The notes under the pieces are model-generated. The model did not search any database. It worked only from the letters and a program-made list of their open reading frames with translations, and was not told where the DNA came from. A stretch of 41,497 bases of DNA, taken from positions 1 to 41,497 of IMG/VR virus record IMGVR_UViG_3300030329_003378; one strand, written 5' to 3'. Position 1 is the first letter of the stretch, and each line of letters opens with the position of its first letter. The DNA comes from a virus. This document shows positions 7,278 to 13,555 of this stretch, in pieces. The translations under genes and the position numbers were made by a program.

Positions 7278-7786
7278 TATCCGACTACCTTTTTCTCAGG
7301 ATCAAACTTGCGGTCAGTAACGTGCTGCAAGACCTTCTTCACCGCCTCTGGTGTCAGATCCTTCTCAGCCACACTGTTAGCAATATATTCGCCCCTAGCC
7401 CGCAATCGTTGTTTCAACGTATATCTCTGCCACAGCATTCCGCCCAGATATGCCAAGCCCATAATGCCAGCACACCCAAACATCCATGCCGATGGCACCA
7501 CCAGATGATCCAGAACCTTCAAAGCCCAAGCATTAGCCGTAACCAGCAAGGCTCCTAGAAACATCAACCCAATGCCCGCTGCACGCGAGCCCAAAAACCA
7601 ACTTGCAATTCCAGCAAGTATGGCCAATAATCCACCTACAGCCACTGGCCAGACTAGCCCCACACTAGCTGCAGTAGCTGCTACCTCTCCCGTCATCTCA
7701 GGGCCGGGCACCCCCGTAGGAGGGATTGGACGGGTCGCCGCACAGCCCGAGATGACGAGGGGGAGGGTAATAATGTATTTACACAT
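7277..7786 (-). CDS. Predicted lipoprotein with three membrane segments
   Basis: This 169-residue protein starts MCKYIITLPLVISGC. The word I12-S13-G14-C15 is a good lipobox, so signal peptidase II cleavage and lipidation at C15 are expected. A Pro-rich linker is followed by three hydrophobic stretches at about residues 42-66, 69-92 and 98-118, and then by a charged helical tail ending DPEKKVVG. The ATG at 7786 is preferred over GTG 7816 because it places the lipobox properly. A lipoprotein with several transmembrane helices is unusual. It could be a lysis or superinfection-exclusion factor. No family was recognised. Confidence 0.65.
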   Translation of the reverse strand: MCKYIITLPLVISGCAATRPIPPTGVPGPEMTGEVAATAASVGLVWPVAVGGLLAILAGIASWFLGSRAAGIGLMFLGALLVTANAWALKVLDHLVVPSAWMFGCAGIMGLAYLGGMLWQRYTLKQRLRARGEYIANSVAEKDLTPEAVKKVLQHVTDRKFDPEKKVVG

Positions 7787-7825
7787 GTTCACCGAAGGTT
7801 CCAAAAGGGGGCCCACTAGGAGTCC

Positions 7826-7921
7826 CTACTTTCGTTTCTTCTGTTGTTTCTTCCTAGCTGCCGCTGCCTTTTTCTTACCTTTTTCTGTGTACGCAAATTT
7901 CTTCCCGTTTACCTTTGGCAT
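7826..7921 (-). CDS. 31-residue Lys/Arg-rich MPxVNGxxFxYT peptide
   Basis: The product begins MPKVNGKKFAYTEKGKKKAA and ends in a Lys/Gln/Arg-rich tail. It shares the MPxVNGxxFxYTxxG word with the N-terminus of the 202-residue protein encoded at 2435-3043. Very short phage proteins with this word are common in marine and related phage genomes, where they are annotated as hypothetical. The frame fits between its neighbours with a 9-base gap upstream. The function is unknown; the high positive charge suggests binding to nucleic acid or membrane. Confidence 0.6.
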   Translation of the reverse strand: MPKVNGKKFAYTEKGKKKAAAARKKQQKKRK

Positions 7922-7930
7922 TTTATTTCC

Positions 7931-8266
7931 TTACTTATACGTCAGAATACTAAGGCCTACTTCACCGCCACCTGGAGCAGAAGCATGAAGCTCTACATGC
8001 TCCCCAGCAGCGATATCAAACTCAAAATCCTCTGGATTGAAATAGAACTCTCCGTCTGGCTCTACCTCAACAGAATGAACAGGACGGGGCTTGCCTTTCC
8101 CGATCTCATTGTGGGCTAAAGTCACAATCACCGGGTTCTCCTCGTCATAGTTGCTTACCGCTGCGTGGGAAAACACCCGATCTGCAGATGTAACCTCAGT
8201 ACGCAAAACCCCATCATCCCTAACAACGTCCCTGAAGAACTGGCAATTTCTGATGCCTTTAACCAT
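7931..8266 (-). CDS. Beta-rich hypothetical protein, possible virion component
   Basis: This 111-residue protein starts at ATG 8266, which has GGAGG six bases upstream. The longer frame from TTG 8284 lacks such a site. Acidic and beta-rich, it has strands such as NPVIVTLAHNEIG and HSVEVEPDGEFYFNPEDFEF and ends GEVGLSILTYK. The composition fits a decoration- or adaptor-like beta-sandwich. It was not recognised as any named family. Confidence 0.65.
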   Translation of the reverse strand: MVKGIRNCQFFRDVVRDDGVLRTEVTSADRVFSHAAVSNYDEENPVIVTLAHNEIGKGKPRPVHSVEVEPDGEFYFNPEDFEFDIAAGEHVELHASAPGGGEVGLSILTYK

Positions 8267-8308
8267 ATCTAGCCTCCGCCCCAAAAAACAATATATGCCC
8301 AGAGAGGC

Positions 8309-8521
8309 TCATTCACGATTTACAGGAATCCTAGATATCTGGGCTTCCATCATTTCCACGCGATCCGCCAAAGCCTGCTGTTTGACCAAAACCTCCGTAA
8401 GCAACCTGTCGTGACGTATGAACTGAGATCCCAGCAACACCACCACAGTCAATGTCAGCGTGGCAATGCCCAACCAATCACGACTGCTCAAACGTACTGT
8501 TTCCGCGTCTTGCCTCGTCAT
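8309..8521 (-). CDS. Small membrane protein with coiled-coil tail
   Basis: This 70-residue protein has an N-terminal cytoplasmic part (MTRQDAETVRLSSRDW), one transmembrane helix (about residues 17-35, GIATLTLTVVVLLGSQF) and a heptad-like C-terminal helix (LVKQQALADRVEMMEAQISR). Its ATG overlaps the preceding stop by one base (TGATG). Topology and size match holin-associated or i-spanin-like phage proteins, but there is no decisive motif. With the lipoprotein encoded nearby (7277-7786) it could form a two-component envelope function. Confidence 0.6.
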   Translation of the reverse strand: MTRQDAETVRLSSRDWLGIATLTLTVVVLLGSQFIRHDRLLTEVLVKQQALADRVEMMEAQISRIPVNRE

Positions 8522-8808
8522 CAATCTCTCACAGGTATCTTTGCCTTAGCCAATTGAGCCTCAGTCAATGACCCAGGATCCGGAAACCTGCTAGTAGCAC
8601 GAGAAGCATTTCGCTCCTTACGCCACCATGAACGCAATGATTTCGCAATGTCCCGCTCGCCACTATGAGCAAGCCAAGCCTCGCCAATAGCATCGCCACG
8701 ACGGTCTGGATGCACCTCGCCCAATGCAGCAACAATATCCGGTAGCTGCGTACGCCCCACTGGAGGTAAGGGCAAGTGTGCGTTGTCTTGGTCTAGTAGT
8801 AGCTGCAT
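8521..8808 (-). CDS. Hypothetical protein, first gene of the structural operon
   Basis: This 95-residue, mixed-charge helical protein has no recognised family. A Trp-rich stretch (AWLAHSGERDIAKSLRSWWRK) lies in the middle. It is coupled to the next membrane-protein gene by TGATG at 8521. The ribosome binding site before ATG 8808 is weak. It is the first minus-strand gene of this run after the 123-bp gap that follows the HTH regulator. Confidence 0.55.
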   Translation of the reverse strand: MQLLLDQDNAHLPLPPVGRTQLPDIVAALGEVHPDRRGDAIGEAWLAHSGERDIAKSLRSWWRKERNASRATSRFPDPGSLTEAQLAKAKIPVRD

Positions 8809-8931
8809 GTTCGTGCGAGCAAAAGGTCAACTATCAAAGCGACACGGGGGATCCGTACTGCGGGGGTCCCCCCCCCTGCCTATTGTTGTCGCGTGGTCAT
8901 TTCATCGCCGCCGCCGCCGCGATTCCATCCG
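8809..8931. other. Intergenic gap with G/C homopolymers
   Basis: This 123-bp gap lies between the HTH regulator and the next minus gene. It contains GGGGGATCC...GGGGGTCCCCC blocks and a C9 run (8868-8876) that can fold as a G/C stem, but no T-tract follows on either strand, so a classical terminator cannot be claimed. A GCC-repeat lies near 8907-8918. No convincing promoter was found. Confidence 0.5.
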
Positions 8932-9246
8932 CTAACCTCTATCGCTTCCATTGTGCGCACTTTCTCTCTTCCCCTTGATCGCCTCAACCGCTCGCCATCG
9001 CTCCGCTGCTGGGTGATCGCTTGGCATGGCATCCAGGACGAGCCCGGCTCGCCTGCTATCACTGGTGACGGGTACGCCTCTGATCTCCAAGTACCGCAAG
9101 GCCCGCCCCACTGCATGCCTTGAGACCTGGAGGGATTCAGCAAGCTGGGCCTGTGTTGGTGGCTGGCCATGGTTGGCGATCCAGGCAAGCCAAGCACGGC
9201 CTACGGTCTCCCGCGTAGCTTGCTCGCGTTCTCTGCTACGACGCAT
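8932..9246 (-). CDS. HTH transcriptional regulator, divergent from the plus-strand island
   Basis: This 104-residue protein has a basic N-terminus (MRRSREREQATRE). A helix-turn-helix spans about residues 30-57, with PPTQAQLAESL, turn, VSRHAVGRALRYLEIRG, resembling winged or GntR/MarR-type DNA-reading helices. A charged C-terminus follows. ATG 9246 is preferred because AGGGGG lies six bases upstream; earlier in-frame starts at 9288 (TTG) and 9279 have no such site. It is transcribed away from the plus-strand operon and likely controls it, and itself, through the dyads at 9306-9338. Repressor or activator cannot be told from sequence. Confidence 0.75.
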   Translation of the reverse strand: MRRSREREQATRETVGRAWLAWIANHGQPPTQAQLAESLQVSRHAVGRALRYLEIRGVPVTSDSRRAGLVLDAMPSDHPAAERWRAVEAIKGKRESAHNGSDRG

Positions 9247-9305
9247 CCTGCGCCCCCTGTTATGCCTGCCCTTTATCATCTTATGCAATAGGACACCAAA
9301 AGCCG

Positions 9306-9338
9306 ATAGACGCTATAGGGTTCATCGCATACGATGCG
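9306..9338. promoter_or_regulatory. Two operator-like dyads between divergent operons
   Basis: ATAG-ACG-CTAT (9306-9316) and CGCAT-ACG-ATGCG (9326-9338) are perfect inverted repeats sharing an ACG centre. Their centres (9311 and 9332) are 21 bp apart, two turns of the helix. They lie in the 142-bp gap between the HTH regulator gene (start 9246) and the first plus-strand gene (9389), where both promoters must lie. Binding by the divergent HTH protein is an inference. Confidence 0.5.
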
Positions 9339-9388
9339 CACACTATCAACGCGGAAACACTCCGCCCAACAGCCAAGGAGGCTTATCA

Positions 9389-9547
9389 ATGTCAGGCACT
9401 GAACCACTCACAATCCTAGAGCTGTTCCTTGGACCGCTTGCACTGTTCACCGTGATCGCGCTGGGCATCGTGACCATCAACGCCGTGCGCGCTGTGTTCT
9501 GTGATCGCGTCCGGAATGAATCCAACAGGAAAGGCCGAAAGCTATGA
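9389..9547 (+). CDS. 52-residue single-pass membrane protein, first gene of plus-strand island
   Basis: The product begins MSGTEPLTILELFLGPLALF. It has one hydrophobic helix at about residues 8-32, followed by a basic tail (CDRVRNESNRKGRKL), consistent with an N-out, C-in small membrane protein. CAAGGAGG lies eight bases before ATG 9389, one of the strongest sites in the window. The longer frame back to 9026 overlaps the opposite-strand regulator and is rejected. The stop overlaps the next ATG (ATGA at 9544). The function is unknown. Confidence 0.65.
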   Translation: MSGTEPLTILELFLGPLALFTVIALGIVTINAVRAVFCDRVRNESNRKGRKL

Positions 9548-9795
9548 AAGCGTACAACGTAAACGCGGGAACGTATCAGGATGGCCCAATTGACGAGGCT
9601 GAACCGCTCACACTGTCCGACATCGCCGCCGGTGACTATGACCCGTGGCCGTGTACCGCTGACCAGATGCGGCAACTGATGAAGCAACATGGCCAAACCC
9701 TGGAAGCGTACGAAAGCGATGACTCATGGTGGCGGATCGACCACACCTATGAGGCCAACACGCTTCAGAACGTCCTAAGCTGGCTCGGGTATTGA
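9544..9795 (+). CDS. Hypothetical acidic protein
   Basis: This 83-residue protein begins MKAYNVNAGTYQDGPIDEAE. It is acidic and aromatic-rich, with DDSWWRIDHTYEANTLQNVL near the C-terminus. It is translationally coupled to the preceding membrane-protein gene by an ATGA overlap. No family was recognised. Confidence 0.65.
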   Translation: MKAYNVNAGTYQDGPIDEAEPLTLSDIAAGDYDPWPCTADQMRQLMKQHGQTLEAYESDDSWWRIDHTYEANTLQNVLSWLGY

Positions 9796-9828
9796 TCGCG
9801 TCCGAATTCAACACAAAGGAACTGACCG

Positions 9829-10074
9829 ATGAACATAGAACGAATGCTTGAGAACATCACCCCGCCACGCTTGCAGACCCCTGATGAGATCGCCATGGCG
9901 CGGGCCTTCCTCGATTGTGCAGGCATAAAAACAACACTCGACACCAGCACCAAGCCACCGACCCTAATAGCAGATGACCCCGAGAATGAACCCTTGGCAC
10001 TGGTTGAGGTGGTCACAATGTCCCAGGCTTTGAGCATGACAGAGAAGGCCTTAGGCCATGGGGGGAAACGATGA
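9829..10074 (+). CDS. Hypothetical small protein
   Basis: This 81-residue protein starts MNIERMLENITPPRLQTPDE. AAAGGA lies eight bases before ATG 9829, and the stop overlaps the next ATG (10071). It is probably a mixed alpha/beta fold. The sequence around it is rich in GC compared with the structural genes. No family was recognised. Confidence 0.65.
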   Translation: MNIERMLENITPPRLQTPDEIAMARAFLDCAGIKTTLDTSTKPPTLIADDPENEPLALVEVVTMSQALSMTEKALGHGGKR

Positions 10075-10259
10075 AAGAAGTAGATATCAGCCTGACACCT
10101 GGGCGCGTCGATCTGGAGGGGTTGAAGCTACAAGCGGAGATCCTGAGCGGTCGAGTCCTGCCATGGTTGGCTGAAAGCGGCCAGCCGGGAGAATATGACC
10201 AGATTGAGGGTGTTGTCCGCTTCCTTGAACACTTCATCAAGGAAGGGGGCCAGCCATGA
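10071..10259 (+). CDS. Hypothetical small helical protein
   Basis: This 62-residue protein (MKEVDISLTPGRVDLEGLKL at the start) is coupled by ATGA overlaps to both neighbours (10071 and 10256). It is predicted mainly helical in its C-terminal half (YDQIEGVVRFLEHFIKEGG). No function can be assigned. Confidence 0.6.
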   Translation: MKEVDISLTPGRVDLEGLKLQAEILSGRVLPWLAESGQPGEYDQIEGVVRFLEHFIKEGGQP

Positions 10260-10987
10260 CCCCCGCAAGCCTAAGTATTGAAGGACGTACCGTTCTATCT
10301 TCATTCGGTAAGGCAGTAGGGGCAGCGCGGGCCCTGTCGTTCTGCGAGTCAGGCGGGGCTAATTGCTCCCGCTCCTGTCGCCATCATCCAGAGTATGAAG
10401 GCCCCGAGCCTGGGCCACGGTGCTACGCGGTACGGATGGAGGCCCGCCGAGGCGGTAACATCCAGCGGAAACTACAGCGACACGAAGCCACGCCGCCGGA
10501 TGATCTACTAGCAGCAGCAGCCGCCGACCTTGACCGGCACGGGTGGCGGTTGCCATGGTTCAGGTTTAGCGTATCGGGATCCGTTCCCGCCCGCGTCCCG
10601 TCTGGCTTACGGCGGTTCGTCGCTCGGCTGGTCAAGGCCGGAACGCCGATTCATCTACCCATTGAGGATGCCCGCAAGGCCACCCGATACCGCAAGGCCC
10701 TAGCGGGCCTGGGCGTGGCTGTCCGTGAATCGTGCCAGACCCGCCGCCGGTGGCTTACTGCGTCTGGCCCTTGCTCATTCGTGGCTGGTCATGGGCTACC
10801 CATGGCCGAAAGAGTTGAAGCAGCCAAGCAGGCCGCAAGGGATAGAACCGCCGCGACGGGCCGCAGGGCTGGCGTATGTCCAGCCGCCGCCGCTAGTGTG
10901 AACCGCCGCCCGTCAGAAACAGCCAAATGCGGAAATTGCACATTATGTGGCGACCCTGATTTTGATTCAGTGTTCCCAGCCCACTAG
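10256..10987 (+). CDS. GP88-like cysteine-rich phage protein
   Basis: This 243-residue protein has C30-x6-C37-x3-C41 (FCESGGANCSRSC) and C56 in PRCYAVR. Near residue 100 is a strand reading WFRFSVSGSVPA, and the C-terminus is KCGNCTLCGDPDFDSVFPAH. The Cys-rich start followed by CYA, the R-x-SG strand and an end of the form CxxCxxC...FPxH match the plan of the phage GP88/DUF7227-type family, found in many phages with unknown biochemical role. The clustered cysteines suggest metal or Fe-S binding. It is the last gene before a strong terminator at 11013. Composition is Arg/Ala-rich and GC-rich. Confidence 0.55.
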   Translation: MTPASLSIEGRTVLSSFGKAVGAARALSFCESGGANCSRSCRHHPEYEGPEPGPRCYAVRMEARRGGNIQRKLQRHEATPPDDLLAAAAADLDRHGWRLPWFRFSVSGSVPARVPSGLRRFVARLVKAGTPIHLPIEDARKATRYRKALAGLGVAVRESCQTRRRWLTASGPCSFVAGHGLPMAERVEAAKQAARDRTAATGRRAGVCPAAAASVNRRPSETAKCGNCTLCGDPDFDSVFPAH

Positions 10988-10992
10988 AACCC

Positions 10993-11065
10993 CCAACCCA
11001 GCCCCCAACCCAGCCCCCGCCACGGTCGCACGTGGTGGGGGCTTCTAATTTGCCAACCCAGCCCC
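10993..11065. repeat. Three copies of CCAACCCAGCCCC
   Basis: Copies lie at 10993-11005, 11005-11017 and 11053-11065, around the terminator hairpin in the 158-bp gap before the DUF932 gene. They could be protein sites or the debris of a duplication; nothing more can be said. Confidence 0.6.
11013..11051 (+). terminator. Rho-independent terminator after the GP88-like gene
   Basis: GCCCCCGCCACG pairs with CGTGGTGGGGGC (12 bp, one G-U) around a 6-base loop (11013-11042), followed by TTCTAATTT. It lies 25 bases after the stop of the 10256-10987 gene. Confidence 0.8.
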
Positions 11066-11078
11066 TACCGCGTACCAT
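11050..11078 (+). promoter_or_regulatory. Candidate sigma70-type promoter for the DUF932 gene
   Basis: TTGCCA (11050-11055), a 17-bp spacer and TACCAT (11073-11078) fit a -35/-10 pair (5 of 6 and 4 of 6 consensus bases). It lies directly after the upstream terminator and about 67 bases before the DUF932 start codon. Confidence 0.45.
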
Positions 11079-11145
11079 ATAAGCCGATGAACACACGCCG
11101 CGAGTAGCGGCCCAACCGAGGGAAACACCCTCAAGGAATTACAAA

Positions 11146-12363
11146 ATGAACGATCTAACAATTGACACGCGCGCAGATTGGACTGGGCAAGGCTCGCTGA
11201 CCAAGCTGGCCGACACACTGAAAGCACGCGCGGCAGCAAGCCGTGACTGTTGCGTTGATCCGCGACAACTGGTGATCGGAACCACGCGCGCAGGCGAATT
11301 GACTATTGCTGCAGCTCCTGGAACGCAAGCCGCTGAGTTTATCCCGACCGACGGTATGCCAATTCGGGACCGCGCTATTACTCAACTATGCTCGCGTCTG
11401 AATCCCGAGGTCCCAGCACGATTCGGGAAAGACCTCGCGGTCGCTCGCCCGCACATTGCTATCGACCTGTTCAACAGCTTGATCGACAAGGATGACTACA
11501 GCAAGAACCGCAGATGGTTGGTTCGCATGCTCAATGGTAGGATCCGCGCGGTATTGAGTGACCGATACCTCATCCTCGACGATGAGGGCATGATCTTCAC
11601 TGCACTTGATAAGCTCAGGCAGGTCGGCGGCTTCCCAATGTCATGTACGATGACTGAGGATTACACGCGAATGAGCTATTGCTGCCCAAGCCTGGGACAA
11701 TACATCGACTCGCCATCACGCGGTGATGGTGCATTCTTCAATGCTGGCAGCATGGGCTCGCAAGTATGGCAGCACAGAGTCGGCGTATCCGACGATATCC
11801 TGAAGCCACTCACAGACCGCAAGGGGAATACGATTTTCCCCGGTGGCGAAATCGGAAACAGTGAAACAGGCGCGGGTTCGGCATACGTTAAGTTCAAGAC
11901 ATATGACAGCATTTGTTTGAATGGTTGCGTATCCGAAGTGGTGCATACAATCCGCCACATCGGTGAGAAACTCGACGCGGGCATCTGGTCTCGCAACACC
12001 ATGCACAAAAATCAGCAGTTGAAGCACACTATGGTTCAAGACGCGATCCAAACCACATTTGACGCGGATCGGCTCAACGCTTGGATGGTCAAACGGCAAC
12101 AGGCCTCGACTGATATCCTCGCTCCAAATGCCGCAATTGACAATGTTGCAGACTTGTGTGAGCTTTCCCAGGAAGACCGCGACAACCTGCTCTGCACATT
12201 CTGCAGGGACTATAAGCCGACCCGCGATGGATTGTCACAGGCTGCAGCACGGTTGGCTCAGGATGAAACTGATCCGAACAAGGCATGCGGCTGGGAAGCT
12301 CACTCGGCTACAATCATCAAGCAGCGCAGTGCAGTGAATCGAAACGCGCTTGCAATTTCTTGA
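11146..12363 (+). CDS. DUF932-family protein
   Basis: This 405-residue protein has the family landmark VLSDRY at about residues 136-141 inside RWLVRMLNGRIRAVLSDRYL, a region shared by DUF932 phage/plasmid proteins. These occur widely on plasmids and phages and have no settled function. Later parts contain a Gly-rich segment (NSETGAGSAYVKFKTY) and a helical C-terminus. The gene starts at ATG 11146 with AAGGA eight bases upstream. It has its own candidate promoter, is insulated by a terminator on each side (11013 and 12380), and so should be expressed separately from its neighbours and probably strongly. Confidence 0.75.
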   Translation: MNDLTIDTRADWTGQGSLTKLADTLKARAAASRDCCVDPRQLVIGTTRAGELTIAAAPGTQAAEFIPTDGMPIRDRAITQLCSRLNPEVPARFGKDLAVARPHIAIDLFNSLIDKDDYSKNRRWLVRMLNGRIRAVLSDRYLILDDEGMIFTALDKLRQVGGFPMSCTMTEDYTRMSYCCPSLGQYIDSPSRGDGAFFNAGSMGSQVWQHRVGVSDDILKPLTDRKGNTIFPGGEIGNSETGAGSAYVKFKTYDSICLNGCVSEVVHTIRHIGEKLDAGIWSRNTMHKNQQLKHTMVQDAIQTTFDADRLNAWMVKRQQASTDILAPNAAIDNVADLCELSQEDRDNLLCTFCRDYKPTRDGLSQAAARLAQDETDPNKACGWEAHSATIIKQRSAVNRNALAIS

Positions 12364-12379
12364 AAACCCTTCTCTAATG

Positions 12380-12411
12380 GGGGGCGGGCCAGCGTGGCCT
12401 GCCCCCTTTTC
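12380..12411 (+). terminator. Rho-independent terminator after DUF932 gene
   Basis: GGGGGCGGGCCA pairs with TGGCCTGCCCCC (12 bp, one G-U) around a GCG loop, followed at once by TTTTCT. It is located 16 bases after the DUF932 stop. Confidence 0.88.
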
Positions 12412-12433
12412 TAATGCGCACAGGAGGAACAAC

Positions 12434-12685
12434 ATGGCGCTCATGATGGCAATATTCAGCGACGGACACACGGTCCACTACACGGGGAACAAAATGCATT
12501 GGGCCTGGCAAGTTCACAGACCAGAAGGTATTGATCTGCACGGGAACGAACGCGCGACAATGATTACAGGATTCTCAGGAACAAGGGACAACGCCAACAA
12601 CGGCGCTCTCAAACTTGCGCGATATGAATTTGGCGCTCGTATTGAAATAAGGCAATTAGTACCACACAAGGAAACAGGACAATGA
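12434..12685 (+). CDS. Hypothetical protein
   Basis: This 83-residue protein starts MALMMAIFSDGHTVHYTGNK. AGGAGG lies six bases before ATG 12434, so the longer frame from 12350, which reads through the terminator, is rejected. It is coupled to the next gene by ATGA at 12682. No family was recognised; beta-rich composition. Confidence 0.7.
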   Translation: MALMMAIFSDGHTVHYTGNKMHWAWQVHRPEGIDLHGNERATMITGFSGTRDNANNGALKLARYEFGARIEIRQLVPHKETGQ

Positions 12686-13149
12686 AGTATCCATTCAAGA
12701 ATGGTGATTCGGTCGCATTCACTGAGGAGTGTGTCGCGTATCAACTGCAGAACGGCAAGCGCAACAAGGTCACACTGCCCCAGCAGACCTACGGAACAGT
12801 CATCCACGTTGACAACAAATACGTCTACCTGGAATGCGTTGAAGACAATGAAGTCAATGCCGTAGTGGAACTCAGTGATTGGGATTCGGTCAAGTATCAC
12901 GCGCCGCACGAATCACAGACGTATAAAGCGCTCAAGGATGCCGCCACGTTTATGGCAAGCCGCTGCGATCTGGGAATGCTTGCAGGAGCCTTGATTTACA
13001 GTGACCTGGATCGCAAGTCATATACGGATGAAATATTCAAGTTCCTGCGAGCGGCTTCAGCATGCCACCACCAAGCTGAAAAAGTCAATGAAGCATTCAA
13101 TGTTGGTGAGCGTATATGGCACGCGCAGGAAGCAGGTGAGGTGGAATGA
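12682..13149 (+). CDS. Hypothetical protein
   Basis: This 155-residue protein has an SH3/Tudor-like beta-rich first half (FKNGDSVAFTEECVAYQL... TYGTVIHVDNKYVYLECVED) and a helical second half (KALKDAATFMASRCDLGMLA). The first half resembles small beta-barrel domains that bind nucleic acid or protein, but this is only a composition argument. It is ATGA-coupled to both neighbours. Confidence 0.65.
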   Translation: MKYPFKNGDSVAFTEECVAYQLQNGKRNKVTLPQQTYGTVIHVDNKYVYLECVEDNEVNAVVELSDWDSVKYHAPHESQTYKALKDAATFMASRCDLGMLAGALIYSDLDRKSYTDEIFKFLRAASACHHQAEKVNEAFNVGERIWHAQEAGEVE

Positions 13150-13349
13150 TTGCACGAAGGGGAATGAGTCTCGCGCAAGCAAAGAAGCTCGCGCGCAAAT
13201 TAGGGGTGGCAGTGGAAGGCATCCACGCCACTGGTGAGGTGAGATTCAGGTTTCACCACGGCAGAGCAATCGTTGTCAACAACAGGAAGAAAGATGCATC
13301 GTGCAGGCTTGTCACCGCCTTGCGAAGAGAGCAAAAAGCGGTACAATAG
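13146..13349 (+). CDS. Small basic protein ending the plus-strand island
   Basis: This 67-residue basic protein starts MIARRGMSLAQAKKLARKLG. It has a helix-turn part (LAQAKKLARKLGVAVEGIHA), then beta strands VRFRFHHGRAIVVNNR and a Lys-rich helix. Small phage proteins with a strand-then-RKKDA-helix plan are common and uncharacterised; a nucleic-acid contact is plausible. It is the last gene before the terminator at 13366. Confidence 0.6.
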   Translation: MIARRGMSLAQAKKLARKLGVAVEGIHATGEVRFRFHHGRAIVVNNRKKDASCRLVTALRREQKAVQ

Positions 13350-13365
13350 CTGAAGATCTTTGTCT

Positions 13366-13407
13366 GCCCCGTTCATCGACTCCCTGATGGGCGGGGCTTT
13401 TTCTTTT
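13366..13407 (+). terminator. Rho-independent terminator at the convergent operon junction
   Basis: GCCCCGTTCATC pairs with GATGGGCGGGGC (12 bp, two G-U pairs) around an 8-base loop, followed by TTTTTCTTTT on the plus strand. It ends the plus-strand island. The opposite direction lacks an immediate T-tract. The hairpin also contains the stop codon and last codons of the minus-strand gene at 13373-13555. Confidence 0.85.
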
Positions 13408-13555
13408 CCCTCATTGCATCGTCCCAACCCTTGGAATATCCATGCAGATGCCCACGCTGGTACGTCCTTTCAAAATCCCTGCGTTGCTCAGGAGTAGGCA
13501 ACGGGACATCGGCAAGATTGACAATCCAAAGTCCGCAATCTGGGTCATACGCCAT
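13373..13555 (-). CDS. Hypothetical protein, last gene of the minus-strand replication operon
   Basis: This 60-residue protein starts MAYDPDCGLWIVNLADVPLP, with a helical aromatic C-terminal half (RRDFERTYQRGHLHGYSKGW). It overlaps the preceding gene's end by 11 bases and has GGAAAGG about ten bases upstream. It terminates inside the plus-strand terminator hairpin. No function was recognised. Confidence 0.65.
   Translation of the reverse strand: MAYDPDCGLWIVNLADVPLPTPEQRRDFERTYQRGHLHGYSKGWDDAMREKKKPRPSGSR

Noticed and set aside
8820-8880. G/C-rich stem and C9 run as a terminator
   Set aside because: No T-tract follows in either direction and pairing can shift among several registers.
8880-9197. 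Minus-strand frame overlapping the HTH regulator
   Set aside because: Same strand, different frame and no good start. The HTH frame has clear helix-turn-helix residues and a good ribosome binding site.
9313-9320. CTATAGGG, similar to the core of a T7-type RNA polymerase promoter
   Set aside because: No phage RNA polymerase gene is present, the upstream half does not match, and the word occurs once in the control region.
9026-9547. Long version of the first plus-strand gene
   Set aside because: The first part overlaps the HTH regulator on the other strand; ATG 9389 has a near-perfect AGGAGG.
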